Made by a program: the position numbers and the translations under genes. DNA of 64,000 nt, from contig NZ_JBDZDN010000001.1 in the NCBI RefSeq assembly GCF_040049215.1, positions 372,001-436,000 of the forward strand, read 5' to 3'. Numbering within the stretch: position 1 is the first letter of the stretch; the number at the start of each line of letters is the position of its first letter. Shown piece after piece: positions 26,786 to 35,989 of the stretch. Below the pieces are notes generated by a model. That model saw nothing but the letters and a program-made list of their open reading frames with translations, searched no databases and was not told the DNA's origin. Source of the DNA: Mesorhizobium_K sp040049215 (GTDB taxonomy: Bacteria > Pseudomonadota > Alphaproteobacteria > Rhizobiales > Rhizobiaceae).

Positions 26786-29380
26786 GTGATTGCCGCAAGG
26801 GGTGGGGTTGGGTGCTTCCGGAGCAGGCCGTGGCTTTCGGGAGCGAGCGCACTGGCGATGGCATTCGCGGGCGCACTATCCGCCGCCCGCGCAGCAGACG
26901 TCGAAATCACCGCGGATACGCCGGCCGTTAATCTCGACGCCGAGACCGGCTCCACGGCTCACATTGCCAGCGGCGTCACGGTCGGCCCTGGGAACCCGGC
27001 CATCAGCGCGACGCTGCAGGCTTGGTCAGTGGCCAACGACGGGATCGTGACCGGCGGCAACACCGTGAAGCTCGATCAGGGCGGCACGTTTACCAATGCG
27101 AGCGGCGCAAGCGTGACCGGCAGCCTGACTGCGCTCACCTTCGGCTACAAGCCATTCGCCCTGCCGCCGGCCGGCGGCCCCGGCACTCTGAACAACTACG
27201 GAACGATCACAGGCGGCGTCGAAGGCGTCACGATGTGGTTCGGCGGGACGGTCAATAACTATTTAGGCGGCACGATCAAGACCGAGACTGGCCTCAACGC
27301 AGTCTCAATCGGACAAGGCACGTCGCGCACCCTGTTCAACAGCGGCAGGATCGAGGCGACCAAGACGACCGGCTTCAGCACAGGCGTGCTCATCCAGGGC
27401 GGGCCGGCGACGTTCACCAATACAAGCACCGGCGTGATCTTCGGCGACTATAACGGCGTCTACGCCAGCGTCACCGGTGTCTTCACATCGTTCGACAATG
27501 CAGGCTCCATCAGATCAACCCGAGGTCCCGCCGTCGAAGCCACCGGGGGCGGTGCCATCACCAACAGCGGCACGATCCAGTCCACTTCCAGCGACGGCCT
27601 TTATCTGGGCCGGGCGGGAACAGTCACCAACAGCGGTACGATCACCGGCGCGACAAGGGCGATCAATTTCGCCAGCAATTACGCCCGTACGCTCAATCTC
27701 GATACGGGTTCCGTGCTGAACGGCCTTGTCCAGGGCGGAAGCGGCGTAGACGAGTTGGTGTTGCTGGGCACCGGCGCGGAAAGCGCGGCCAAATTCCTCG
27801 CGTTCGAGAAATTGAAGATGCAGGGCACTGACTGGGAGATGACGGGCGCGGGCACATTCACGACCAGCGCGTCGGTGGAAGCCGGCCTGCTCAGCGTCAA
27901 CGGGACCTTGACCAGCCCCACGGTCACGGTCGATCCGCTCGCCAGGCTCGGTGGAGGTGGAACGATCGTCGGCGCGGTGACCAACAAGGGCACGATCGCC
28001 GCAGGCAATTCGATCGGCACGCTGTCGGTCCAGGGATCACTCGCCTTCGATGCCGGCTCCACGCTGGAGACAGAGGTCAACGCAGCCGGTCAGACAGACC
28101 TCGTTGACGTGACGGGCACTGTCGCGATCAACGGCGGCACGGTGTCGGTGCTGGCCGCAAGCGGCAGCTACGCGCCGTCGACGCAATACACGATCGTCTC
28201 CACGACCGGCGGACGAAGCGGCATCTTCTCCGGGGTCACCTCGAACTTCGCCTTCCTGGCGCCGACCCTCACCTACGACGCCAACAACGTCTATCTGACG
28301 CTCGACAACAACGGCATCGATTTCGACGCCATCGGCGGCACGCCCAACCAGCGCGCCACGGGAACGGGCGTGCAGGGTCTCGAAAGCGGCAACCCGATCT
28401 ACGACGCCGTGCTGGTGCTCGACATTCCGGAGGCGCGCTATGCGTTCGACCAGCTATCGGGCGAGATCCATGCGTCCGTCGCCGGGCTTCTGCTGGATGA
28501 CAGCCGCCATGTTCGCGAAGCGGCGCTCGGCAGGCTGCGGGAGGGCAGCGGTTCGGGCGAACGGAGCGTCTGGGCGCAGGCCTACGGCGCGCAGACGGAC
28601 CTCGACGGTGACGGCAACGCCGCAGACTTCGACTACGATTCCGCCGGAATCTTCGCAGGCCTCGACGGCGAGCTTGGCGACGCCTGGCAGGCAGGCGCGC
28701 TTGTCGGATACAGCCGCGCGACATTCGACGTCGACGCGCGCAACTCCTCCGGCTCGGCCGACAGTTTTCATCTCGCCGCCTATGGCGGGGGCCAGTGGGG
28801 CGAGTTCTCCCTGCGCGGCGGCGTCGCCTACGCCTGGCAGAGCATCGACACGGCACGGGCCATCGCCTTCCAGGGCTTTTCCGACAGCACGGAGGCGGAC
28901 TACGATGGACACACGGCGCAGCTCTTCGGCGAGGCCAGCTACGCGCTCCAGGCAGGTGCGGCGACCTTCGAGCCGACCGCAGCCCTCGCCTATGTCGATG
29001 TCGGAACCGATGACTTCACCGAGGACGGCGGCGACGCGGCGCTGACAAGCGACGGAACCAGCGCCGACGCGACCTTCTCGACGCTTGGGGTCAGGGCAAG
29101 AGCGCCGTTCGACATCGGCAGCTTCAAGGCGCAGGCGTCGAGTTTCCTCGGCTGGCGGCACGCTTTCGGAGACACGGTGCCCAGAATCGATCTCGCCTTC
29201 GCGGGCGAAAACCCCTTCGGCATAGCCGGAACGCCGATCGCCCGCGACGCGGCAATCGTCGAACTCGGCCTGGATGTCGGGACGGGCGCTGCCTCGCGGT
29301 TCGCCCTCGCTTATTCTGGACAGTTCGGCGACGGCGCAACCAGCCAGGCCTTCAAGGCCGCCTTCAGCCTCGCCTTCTGA
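26786..29380 (+). CDS. Autotransporter (type V secretion) protein
   Basis: An 864-residue secreted surface protein. GTG at 26786 is preceded by GGAG at 7-bp spacing. Residues 1-37 are a long signal peptide ending ARAA. The passenger (about 38-590) has repeated NSGTI/NYGTI-type rungs (TLNNYGTITGG, ITNSGTIQST, VTNSGTITGA), the hallmark of a beta-helix rich in Gly, Thr and Asn. The C-terminal beta-barrel (about 600-864) begins near SVWAQAYGAQTDLDGDG and ends in AAFSLAF with terminal Phe, as needed for outer-membrane insertion. Adhesion or host contact is likely. Divergent from the HTH-TPR gene over 178 bp. Confidence 0.88.
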   Translation: MIAARGGVGCFRSRPWLSGASALAMAFAGALSAARAADVEITADTPAVNLDAETGSTAHIASGVTVGPGNPAISATLQAWSVANDGIVTGGNTVKLDQGGTFTNASGASVTGSLTALTFGYKPFALPPAGGPGTLNNYGTITGGVEGVTMWFGGTVNNYLGGTIKTETGLNAVSIGQGTSRTLFNSGRIEATKTTGFSTGVLIQGGPATFTNTSTGVIFGDYNGVYASVTGVFTSFDNAGSIRSTRGPAVEATGGGAITNSGTIQSTSSDGLYLGRAGTVTNSGTITGATRAINFASNYARTLNLDTGSVLNGLVQGGSGVDELVLLGTGAESAAKFLAFEKLKMQGTDWEMTGAGTFTTSASVEAGLLSVNGTLTSPTVTVDPLARLGGGGTIVGAVTNKGTIAAGNSIGTLSVQGSLAFDAGSTLETEVNAAGQTDLVDVTGTVAINGGTVSVLAASGSYAPSTQYTIVSTTGGRSGIFSGVTSNFAFLAPTLTYDANNVYLTLDNNGIDFDAIGGTPNQRATGTGVQGLESGNPIYDAVLVLDIPEARYAFDQLSGEIHASVAGLLLDDSRHVREAALGRLREGSGSGERSVWAQAYGAQTDLDGDGNAADFDYDSAGIFAGLDGELGDAWQAGALVGYSRATFDVDARNSSGSADSFHLAAYGGGQWGEFSLRGGVAYAWQSIDTARAIAFQGFSDSTEADYDGHTAQLFGEASYALQAGAATFEPTAALAYVDVGTDDFTEDGGDAALTSDGTSADATFSTLGVRARAPFDIGSFKAQASSFLGWRHAFGDTVPRIDLAFAGENPFGIAGTPIARDAAIVELGLDVGTGAASRFALAYSGQFGDGATSQAFKAAFSLAF

Positions 29381-29385
29381 GACGC

Positions 29386-30384
29386 TCAGTACGTCGTACG
29401 GCGTTCCTCGCTCGGCGGGCGGCCGAACTGCAGGCGGTAGCTCTGCGCGAAATAGGAATGCGAGGTGAAGCCGGTGGCGATCGCCACGTCCAGGATCGGC
29501 ATGTTGGTCTGGCGCAGAAGCTCGCGGGCGCGTTCGAGCCGCAGCCGCATGTAGTAGCGCCCGGGCGTCATCGAAAGATGGCGCAGGAAGAGCCGTTCGA
29601 CCTGCCGCACCGAAAGGCCGGCCGACTTGGCGAGCTGCACGGCGGAAAACGGCTCGTCGAGGTTGTCGGCCATCAGCTCGACGATCTTGCGAAGCTTCTC
29701 CGACTTGCCCGTCAAGTCGCGCTCCGGTCCGACGCGCTGCCGGTCGCCGGCAGAGCGGATGCGTTCGTGCTGGAACTGGTTGGCGACGCCGTTGGCGATG
29801 TTGGAGCCGAAGTCGCCGCGGATGATCTCCAGCATCAGGTCGATCGAGGTGGTGCCTCCTGCGCAAGTGTAGCGCTTGCGGTCGATCTCGTAGACGTTGC
29901 CGGTGCAGTTGATATCAGGGAAACGCTCCATGAAGCCGGCGCGATTCTCCCAATGGATGGTGCAGCGGTAGCCCTCGAGCTGCCCGGCCTCGGCGAGAAG
30001 GTAGGAGCCGACCGAGAGCGCGCCGAGCGCGCCGCCGCGCCGGCCCCAGTTTCTGAGCGCGCCGAGCACCTTCGACTTGCCGGGGAATTCGGTGGACAGG
30101 CCGACCGCGACGAAGAGGATGTCGACCGGCGGAATGTCGTTGACGCCGTAGTCGATCTTGATCGGTATGCCGTTCGAGGCCATAACCGCCTCGCCGTCGG
30201 CAGAAACGGTCGTCCAGCCGTAGTAGTCGCGCCCGAGCAGACGGTTCGCCGAGCGGCACGCGTCGATCGCGGCGGCCAGCGAGAACATCGAAAATTTGTC
30301 GACCAGCAGGAACGCGAACTGCCGGCCCCCCTCTTTCAGCTCGGGCATGGCCGGCATGTCTACAGCAAGCGGCGGCATCGGCAT
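29386..30384 (-). CDS. GlxA-family transcriptional regulator (DJ-1/PfpI plus AraC)
   Basis: A 332-residue regulator. The N-terminal half (about 20-190) is a DJ-1/PfpI-like sensor fold without an evident nucleophilic elbow cysteine (GALSVGSYLLAEAG). The C-terminal AraC domain (about 230-328) has two helix-turn-helix units, the second in DVAIATGFTSHSYFAQSYRLQFGRPPS, which matches the AraC signature. Related proteins control carnitine, choline and amino-acid catabolism. It sits 5 bp from the convergent autotransporter stop and 25 bp from folD on its own strand; its target is not evident. Confidence 0.87.
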   Translation of the reverse strand: MPMPPLAVDMPAMPELKEGGRQFAFLLVDKFSMFSLAAAIDACRSANRLLGRDYYGWTTVSADGEAVMASNGIPIKIDYGVNDIPPVDILFVAVGLSTEFPGKSKVLGALRNWGRRGGALGALSVGSYLLAEAGQLEGYRCTIHWENRAGFMERFPDINCTGNVYEIDRKRYTCAGGTTSIDLMLEIIRGDFGSNIANGVANQFQHERIRSAGDRQRVGPERDLTGKSEKLRKIVELMADNLDEPFSAVQLAKSAGLSVRQVERLFLRHLSMTPGRYYMRLRLERARELLRQTNMPILDVAIATGFTSHSYFAQSYRLQFGRPPSEERRTTY

Positions 30385-30409
30385 AGGAGCGCCCCCGTTC
30401 GCTGCCCGT

Positions 30410-31309
30410 TCAGAAGGACGGCCGCTTCAGCCCGGCCTTGAGATAGGCCGAGACGAGCGTGTTGGCCATCAGGAGCGCGATGGTCATCGGTCCGACGCCG
30501 CCGGGCACGGGCGTGATGGCGCCGGCGTTCTTCTCGGCTTCGGCGAAGGCGACGTCGCCGACCAGCCGGTGCTTGCCCTCGCCCTTCTCCGGCGCCGGCA
30601 CGCGGTTGATGCCGACGTCGATGACCGTGGCACCCGGCTTTACCCAGTCGCCCTTGACCATCTCGGGACGGCCGACGGCGGCGACGAGGATGTCGGCGGT
30701 GCGGGCAAGCGCCGGCAGGTCCTTCGTACGGCTGTGGGCGATGGTCACGGTGCAGTTGGCGGCGAGCAGCAGGTTCGCCATCGGCTTGCCGACGATGTTG
30801 GAGCGGCCGACGACGACGGCGTTGAGGCCTGACAGGTCCTTGCCGCGCACCCGCTCGATCAGGATCATCGATCCGGCCGGCGTGCACGGAACGAAGGCGG
30901 TCTCCAGTTCGCCGGTGCCGAGCTTTCCGACATTGACGAAATGGAAGCCGTCGACGTCCTTCCCCGGCGCGATCGTCTGGATGACCTTGCCGGAATCGAT
31001 GTGGCCGGGCAGCGGCAGCTGCACCAGTATGCCGTCGATTGACGTATCGGCGTTGAGGTCGCCGATCAGATTCAGGAGGTCGGCTTCGCTCGTGCCGGCC
31101 GGCAGCGTGTGCTGGACCGACAGGAAGCCGCATTCCTTGGCCTTCTTGCCCTTGGACGAGACATAGACCTGGCTGGCCGGGTCCTCCCCGACGATGACGA
31201 CCGCGAGGCCGGGCGCGGCATGGCCCTTGGCGGTGAGATCGGCGGTCAGGCGCTTGACCGTCGCGACGACATCTTCCGCGACCAGTTTTCCGTCGATGAT
31301 TTCGGCCAT
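30410..31309 (-). CDS. folD: Bifunctional methylene-THF dehydrogenase/methenyl-THF cyclohydrolase
   Basis: Interconverts 5,10-methylene-, methenyl- and 10-formyl-tetrahydrofolate. 299 residues, normal length. The VSSKGKKAKECG segment carries the catalytic Lys, LVQLPLPGHID and PCTPAGSMILIE are the family signatures, and GRSNIVGKP binds NADP. GGVGPMTIALLMANT near the C-terminus is also diagnostic. It is transcribed toward the GlxA-type regulator gene. Confidence 0.96.
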   Translation of the reverse strand: MAEIIDGKLVAEDVVATVKRLTADLTAKGHAAPGLAVVIVGEDPASQVYVSSKGKKAKECGFLSVQHTLPAGTSEADLLNLIGDLNADTSIDGILVQLPLPGHIDSGKVIQTIAPGKDVDGFHFVNVGKLGTGELETAFVPCTPAGSMILIERVRGKDLSGLNAVVVGRSNIVGKPMANLLLAANCTVTIAHSRTKDLPALARTADILVAAVGRPEMVKGDWVKPGATVIDVGINRVPAPEKGEGKHRLVGDVAFAEAEKNAGAITPVPGGVGPMTIALLMANTLVSAYLKAGLKRPSF

Positions 31310-31479
31310 GACCCACCCTCAGGACTTCAAGATGCACCCGCATAATGCGGAACGCGGGCGCGGGCAATCGGCCTTTGCGGCGTCCGATGCCGCGAAACCG
31401 AAAGTTGCGCAGGCTCCCGACAGTGTTAAAAGCGGCGCCATCGCAAGGCCGGTGGGCGTGGATCGCGATGGAGGTTCAG

Positions 31480-32292
31480 ATGACCGTTCGTGTGCTTCTC
31501 GTCGGGTGCGGCAATATGGGATACGCCATGCTGTCGGGCTGGCTGAGCTCGGGCAAGCTCGCGGCCTCCGAGACGTTGGTCGTCGAGCCGAACGAGGACC
31601 TCCGGCATCGGGCGGGGCGGCTCGGCAGCATCGTGGCCGCGTCGAACGGCGAGCTGCCGGGCAATCTGTCGCCGGACATCATCGTCATAGCGGTCAAGCC
31701 GCAAGTCATCCGCGAGGTGGTCGCCGGCTACAAGGGTTTTGCCGGGAAATCGACTTTCCTCAGCATCGCAGCCGGCACGGCCACCGCGACCTTCACCGAA
31801 ATCCTCGGCGCCGGCGCCGCCGTCATGCGCTGCATGCCGAACACGCCGGCCGCGATCGGCAAGGGCATGATGGTGGTCTTCTCCAATCCTGACGTCGCCG
31901 AGAAGACAAAGGCGTTCGTCGGCGATCTGCTGTCGGCGAGCGGCGAGGTCGCGACGATAAACGACGAGGGGCTGATGGACGCCGTGACCGCGGTCTCCGG
32001 CTCCGGCCCGGCCTACGTCTTCCATTTCATCGAATGCCTGACGGCCGCCGCCGAGAAGGCGGGCCTGCCGCCAGAGACGGCGAAGCTGCTCGCCATGCAG
32101 ACGGTCTACGGCGCCGCCTCGCTTGCAGCGACAAGCCGCGAGGACCCGGCCGTGCTGCGCAAGCAAGTAACCAGCCCAAACGGAACGACGGCCGCCGCGC
32201 TCGATGTGCTGATGAGCGGGGACCGGCTGAAGACCCTGCTCGCCGACGCGGTCGAGGCGGCGCGGGCGAGGTCGGTGGAACTGGGAAAATAG
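31480..32292 (+). CDS. proC: Pyrroline-5-carboxylate reductase
   Basis: Last step of proline synthesis: NAD(P)H-dependent reduction of pyrroline-5-carboxylate. 270 residues, normal length. The nucleotide-binding GCGNMG follows directly after the start; RCMPNTPAAIGKGM and the AVSGSGPAYVFHFIE plus TSPNGTTAAALDVL signatures are intact. The ATG at 31480 has GGAGG five bases upstream; an ATG four codons earlier lacks a site. It is monocistronic or leads the polysaccharide locus; a small inverted repeat follows the stop. Confidence 0.95.
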   Translation: MTVRVLLVGCGNMGYAMLSGWLSSGKLAASETLVVEPNEDLRHRAGRLGSIVAASNGELPGNLSPDIIVIAVKPQVIREVVAGYKGFAGKSTFLSIAAGTATATFTEILGAGAAVMRCMPNTPAAIGKGMMVVFSNPDVAEKTKAFVGDLLSASGEVATINDEGLMDAVTAVSGSGPAYVFHFIECLTAAAEKAGLPPETAKLLAMQTVYGAASLAATSREDPAVLRKQVTSPNGTTAAALDVLMSGDRLKTLLADAVEAARARSVELGK

Positions 32293-32312
32293 GCGAAACC
32301 CGACCGGAATTT

Positions 32313-32326
32313 GCTAAAACTTTAGC
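32313..32326. promoter_or_regulatory. Perfect inverted repeat after proC
   Basis: GCTAAA at 32313-32318 and TTTAGC at 32321-32326 form a perfect 6-2-6 palindrome, 20 bp past the proC stop and about 160 bp before the glycosyltransferase. It lacks a T-run, so it looks more like a protein-binding site than a terminator. No regulator is assigned. Confidence 0.35.
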
Positions 32327-32484
32327 GATTGCGTGAGAGTTTTCTTCACGAAGTTAACCATGGCGCAACGATCGGATTGAAAGAACGTCAACCAATCCAA
32401 GATAATATCCGCCACCTACGTCATCGAAGGGCGGAAACGCGCAGGATCGATCCTGCGGCAAAGAACAAACGATCGAGTACCAGC

Positions 32485-33261
32485 GTGTCGACCGAAAAGC
32501 CCATGATGGAGTGGCCGACGAGTTTTCTTGGCCGGCTTGCCATCGCGCAGACAGACGTCGCCTCCTCGGCGCGCGGCTTTGTCGCGCATGCGCTGGAGAG
32601 CCGGGGCAAAGGCCGCCGGCCGTTCTACTCGACCTCGGCCAACGGACAGGTGCTGGCGCTCTGCGGCAAGGACGCGGCCTTCCTTTCGCTGATGCGCAAG
32701 GCCGACCAGATCCATGCCGACGGCATGCCGATGGTGCTCTATTCGAAGATGTTCTCCAAGCGTCCGCTGCCGGAACGCGTCGCCACCACCGATCTGGTGC
32801 AAGAGGTGGCGAAGCTCGCGGAGGACGCAGGCGTCTCGTTCTATTTCCTCGGCGCAAGCGAAGAGGTGAACGCCAAGGCGGTCGAGGAGATGCAGAGGCG
32901 CTATCCGAGACTGATTTTCGTCGGACGCCGCAACGGCTATTTCAGCCGCGACGAAGAGGAGGCGGTGATCGCCGGCATCAACGCCGCGAGACCCGACATA
33001 TTGTGGATCGGCCTCGGCGTGCCGCTGGAGCAGCAGTTCATCGACCGCAACATCGACCGGCTGACCGGCGTCGGGGTCATCAAGACCTCGGGCGGGCTGT
33101 TCGATTTCATCTCCGGCAAGAACTCGCGCGCGCCGGCATGGATGCAGGCCGCGGGGCTGGAGTGGCTCTACCGCGTCTGGCTGGAACCGCGCCGGCTCGC
33201 CCTGCGCTACCTCACCACCAATCCGCAGGCGATCGGCGCGCTCATCCGTCACTCGGCGTGA
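32485..33261 (+). CDS. WecG/TagA/CpsF-family glycosyltransferase (GT26)
   Basis: Predicted to add a sugar to a lipid-linked intermediate of a surface polysaccharide at the inner membrane. The TSANGQVL segment near the start, ADGMPMVL with the catalytic Asp, FLGASEEV, GYFSRDEE, GLGVPLEQQFI and the final GLEWLYRVWLEPRRL are GT26 family signatures. The start is uncertain: GTG at 32485 gives MSTEKPMMEWP, while ATG at 32503 or 32506 is also possible; neither has a strong ribosome-binding site. The stop overlaps the GTG of the GH5 gene, so the two are coupled. Confidence 0.87.
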   Translation: MSTEKPMMEWPTSFLGRLAIAQTDVASSARGFVAHALESRGKGRRPFYSTSANGQVLALCGKDAAFLSLMRKADQIHADGMPMVLYSKMFSKRPLPERVATTDLVQEVAKLAEDAGVSFYFLGASEEVNAKAVEEMQRRYPRLIFVGRRNGYFSRDEEEAVIAGINAARPDILWIGLGVPLEQQFIDRNIDRLTGVGVIKTSGGLFDFISGKNSRAPAWMQAAGLEWLYRVWLEPRRLALRYLTTNPQAIGALIRHSA

Positions 33262-34400
33262 CCGCGGACGCGGCGGCCTTGCGGGTGCGCCCGCTTGTCG
33301 CGGCGGTCGGCTTCGCCGTAGCCGCAATGCTTGCGGGAGGGAGCGCCGGCGCCGCCGACCGAACCTGCGCAGCCCTCGAGACTTTTCCCAACCCTAAACT
33401 GCTGGCGGCGATGCGGCGCGGGGTCAACCTGCCGGGTTGGGACAGCGAGGGGGAGGGCCGGCGTCCGACCGCCGCGCAGCTTCAAGCCTTGCGGGACAGA
33501 GGTTTTACCCATATCCGGCTGCTCCTCGACGACAGCAGCCTCTCCGGACCGCAACGCGACGCCTATCTCGAAAAGATGTTCGAGCAGATCATCCTGCTCT
33601 TCAGCTTGGACTACGCCGTCTCGCTCGACCTTCACGCCGGCGGCATCTTCCAGCGCGAGCCCGGCACAGCCGAAGCGCGCCTTGGCGATTTGTGGCAGGC
33701 CATTGCGAAGCGTGTGCGCTTCCTCGACCCCGAGAAGCTAGCGGTCGAGCTTCTCAACGAGCCGCAGACCGACAGCGCAAATTGGTGGCCGGTGGCCGGC
33801 CGGCTTGCGGCAGCGGTCAGGCGCATCCTGCCCGACCATACGATCGTCGTCGGTCCCGCCGGGCCGCAGCGGCACGAAACACTGGCCGGCCTGGAGCCGC
33901 TTCGCGACCGCAACATCGTCTACGCGGTCCATTATTACGACCCGTTCGCCTTCACCCATCAGGGCGCTGACTGGGGCGGCGCGGACGACCCGATCCGATA
34001 CCTGCGCGGCCTGCCGTTTCCGGCGAGCGCAAGCGATCCCGGGATGAAGGCCACAATCGCGGAGCTCAAGGCGGCAGGCCACGACGAGGCGGCAAACATT
34101 CTGGAGCGGTCACTGGGGGCGCCGTGGACCGAGGGTGCAATGACGCCGGCCTTCGAGACGATGGCCGACTGGAGCGCGGCGCATGCGCAGCCGGTCATCG
34201 TCAACGAGTTCGGCGTGCTGTCCTATCACGCACCGAGGCAGGCCCGCATCGACTGGCTGGCCGCCGTGCGCAGGCGGGCCGAACAGCTATGCATCGGCTG
34301 GACGCACTGGGACTTCCAGGACGGATTCGGACTGATCGATCCCGAAACCGGGATGCCCGATCCCAAGGTGATGGACGCGCTGATCCCGCGGACCAAATGA
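33258..34400 (+). CDS. Exported glycoside hydrolase family 5 (endoglucanase-like)
   Basis: Secreted beta-glycanase of 380 residues. GTG at 33258 overlaps the previous stop (GTGA). A hydrophobic segment (12-33) forms a signal peptide. GH5 catalytic residues are visible: acid/base Glu168 in VELLNEPQ and nucleophile Glu317 in VIVNEFG, with HYYDPF at about 225-230 and RGVNLPGWD near the N-terminus. In a polysaccharide locus such an enzyme usually trims or releases the polymer made there, as cellulase-like hydrolases do in bacterial glucan export. Its 3' end is 5 bp from the convergent transferase gene. Confidence 0.87.
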   Translation: MTADAAALRVRPLVAAVGFAVAAMLAGGSAGAADRTCAALETFPNPKLLAAMRRGVNLPGWDSEGEGRRPTAAQLQALRDRGFTHIRLLLDDSSLSGPQRDAYLEKMFEQIILLFSLDYAVSLDLHAGGIFQREPGTAEARLGDLWQAIAKRVRFLDPEKLAVELLNEPQTDSANWWPVAGRLAAAVRRILPDHTIVVGPAGPQRHETLAGLEPLRDRNIVYAVHYYDPFAFTHQGADWGGADDPIRYLRGLPFPASASDPGMKATIAELKAAGHDEAANILERSLGAPWTEGAMTPAFETMADWSAAHAQPVIVNEFGVLSYHAPRQARIDWLAAVRRRAEQLCIGWTHWDFQDGFGLIDPETGMPDPKVMDALIPRTK

Positions 34401-34405
34401 CCCGA

Positions 34406-35989
34406 TCAAGCCTTGGGCTGGTTCCAACGGTCCACGATGTCGGCCAGGAATTTGGACTTCGGCCGCAGCGTAAAACCGTCGATCGCTTCCAGCCGGCCAT
34501 TGTAGTTCAGCGTATGCAGGCGCTTGCCGGGCCAGAACCGACCGCCTGATATCTCGCCTTCGCTCTCCTGCGCAAATCCTTCGCGATCGAGCCGCGTCAC
34601 CTTCATGAAGCCGAGCGCGCCGCCATAGACGTGGCGGCAGTTCTGCGCCGGCCGGTAAAGGGCGCCGTTTCGCCGGATGAAGTTTCCAGCCGGTCGCGCG
34701 GTGCGGTCGTCGACGAGCACGGGATTTTGCCGATGCGGCTGCCAGGGGCCGAAAAGATCGCTGGCCGACCAGATCGCCAGCGTGTCGGAATAGCCGCCGA
34801 TGCCGTCGCGCACCACGGCGAACATCCACAACAGCCCATCATGCTCGACAATGGTCGCGTCGGCCGCCTCGACATGGTCCACAAGCACGGCGTGCCGTTC
34901 CCACTTCAGCGGAAACTCGACGGCGCGGTAGATGACGATGTCGCGGTGCGCCGAGCTTTCGGGAATCATGAAGACCTCGCCGCCCCGCTCGATCAGGAAG
35001 GGGTAGGAAAGATGCCAGCTCTCCTCCAGCACAGGGACGGTCGGGCCGGGTATTCCGGCGTCGTCGAAGGCAACCGCGGCGATCACGCCCTTGTTGGTCC
35101 TGTAGTCGAGGTCCTCGAAGAAGAGATAGTCCCTGCCCTGCCAGGACAGCGGAAACGGATCGGCATAAAAATGGTCGACCGGGTCGCGCAGAACGTTCCA
35201 GCGCGGGCCCGACAGATCGCGGCGCGTCCACACGTCGTGGCCCGTCTCGACGAAACGCCAGCCCACCCGCCAATGCGATCCGTGGCAGCAGAGCTGATAG
35301 GCGGTGCGCGCCGCGGCCCGGGCAACGTTTTTGGCCGAGCGAATGAAGGCGTCCCGGTTTCCGATCTCGCGCCCGTCGATCACCGGCACGCTTCGCAACG
35401 GAAAATCTTCGGCGACCGCCGACAGCGCCTTGACGACCAGCATGATGACGCGCGAGCCGACCGCGTCGATACCGCCGCCGATGCCGGCGGCTGCCTCGAG
35501 CGACGCCGTTCCCGAGACAATGACGCCGCCGGCGTCGTCGCCGGGCATGATGCGTTCTATCGAGATTTCGGGCGTGCCACGGAAGAACAGCGCCGAAGCA
35601 AGCGCCGTTTCGCCGGCATGGCCGTCATAGAGCGGCCTCAGGCAAACCGCCCGCGACGGCGCAGCCCCCTGGCCTTCGTCCGTCAGGTCGATGACGACGT
35701 TGGGCTTGAAATCCGCCGGCTCTACGCGCGCCCCACCGAGTTCGCCGCGATCGATACGGTCCGCGCCGCTGGCCCCGTTCCGCCTCAGCACCATGCGCTC
35801 CAGGGCGAGCAGCGTCGCCAGCGCCGAGCTGCCATCATGCCCGCCGCGCTCGACCACGCGCACGCAAACCTGCGTTCCGGCCCGGCGTTCGAGGGCTTGG
35901 ACGAGCCAAAGCGTCCAGCGGGCAAGCGCGCCGGCGTCGACCTGGACGAGAACCTTTGCCGGAGATGCAGCCGGCGGCCCGACGGTCAT
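34406..35989 (-). CDS. Polysaccharide-locus protein with beta-propeller transferase-like domain
   Basis: A 527-residue protein. The N-terminal third (about 1-200) is weakly conserved (VLVQVDAGALARWTLWLVQALERR). The C-terminal part (about 240-520) has the repeated blades of a five-bladed propeller: FYADPFPLSWQGRDYLFFED, SWHLSYPFLIERGGEVFMIP, ADATIVEHDGLLWMFAV, GNFIRRNGALYRPAQNC. This pattern is shared with GH43/GH32-like folds and with the glucosamine inositolphosphorylceramide transferase N-terminal domain. It probably modifies or transfers sugars in the local polymer; the reaction is unknown. Its start overlaps the GT4 stop by 4 bp (ATGA). Confidence 0.7.
   Translation of the reverse strand: MTVGPPAASPAKVLVQVDAGALARWTLWLVQALERRAGTQVCVRVVERGGHDGSSALATLLALERMVLRRNGASGADRIDRGELGGARVEPADFKPNVVIDLTDEGQGAAPSRAVCLRPLYDGHAGETALASALFFRGTPEISIERIMPGDDAGGVIVSGTASLEAAAGIGGGIDAVGSRVIMLVVKALSAVAEDFPLRSVPVIDGREIGNRDAFIRSAKNVARAAARTAYQLCCHGSHWRVGWRFVETGHDVWTRRDLSGPRWNVLRDPVDHFYADPFPLSWQGRDYLFFEDLDYRTNKGVIAAVAFDDAGIPGPTVPVLEESWHLSYPFLIERGGEVFMIPESSAHRDIVIYRAVEFPLKWERHAVLVDHVEAADATIVEHDGLLWMFAVVRDGIGGYSDTLAIWSASDLFGPWQPHRQNPVLVDDRTARPAGNFIRRNGALYRPAQNCRHVYGGALGFMKVTRLDREGFAQESEGEISGGRFWPGKRLHTLNYNGRLEAIDGFTLRPKSKFLADIVDRWNQPKA

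Noticed and set aside
25219..26955. Longer form of the HTH-TPR protein
   Set aside because: The extra 116 residues overlap the divergent autotransporter start and show no domain.
32511..33257. N-terminal extension of the GH5 protein by 249 codons
   Set aside because: Covers the GT26 gene in another frame; GTG at 33258 leads straight into a signal peptide.
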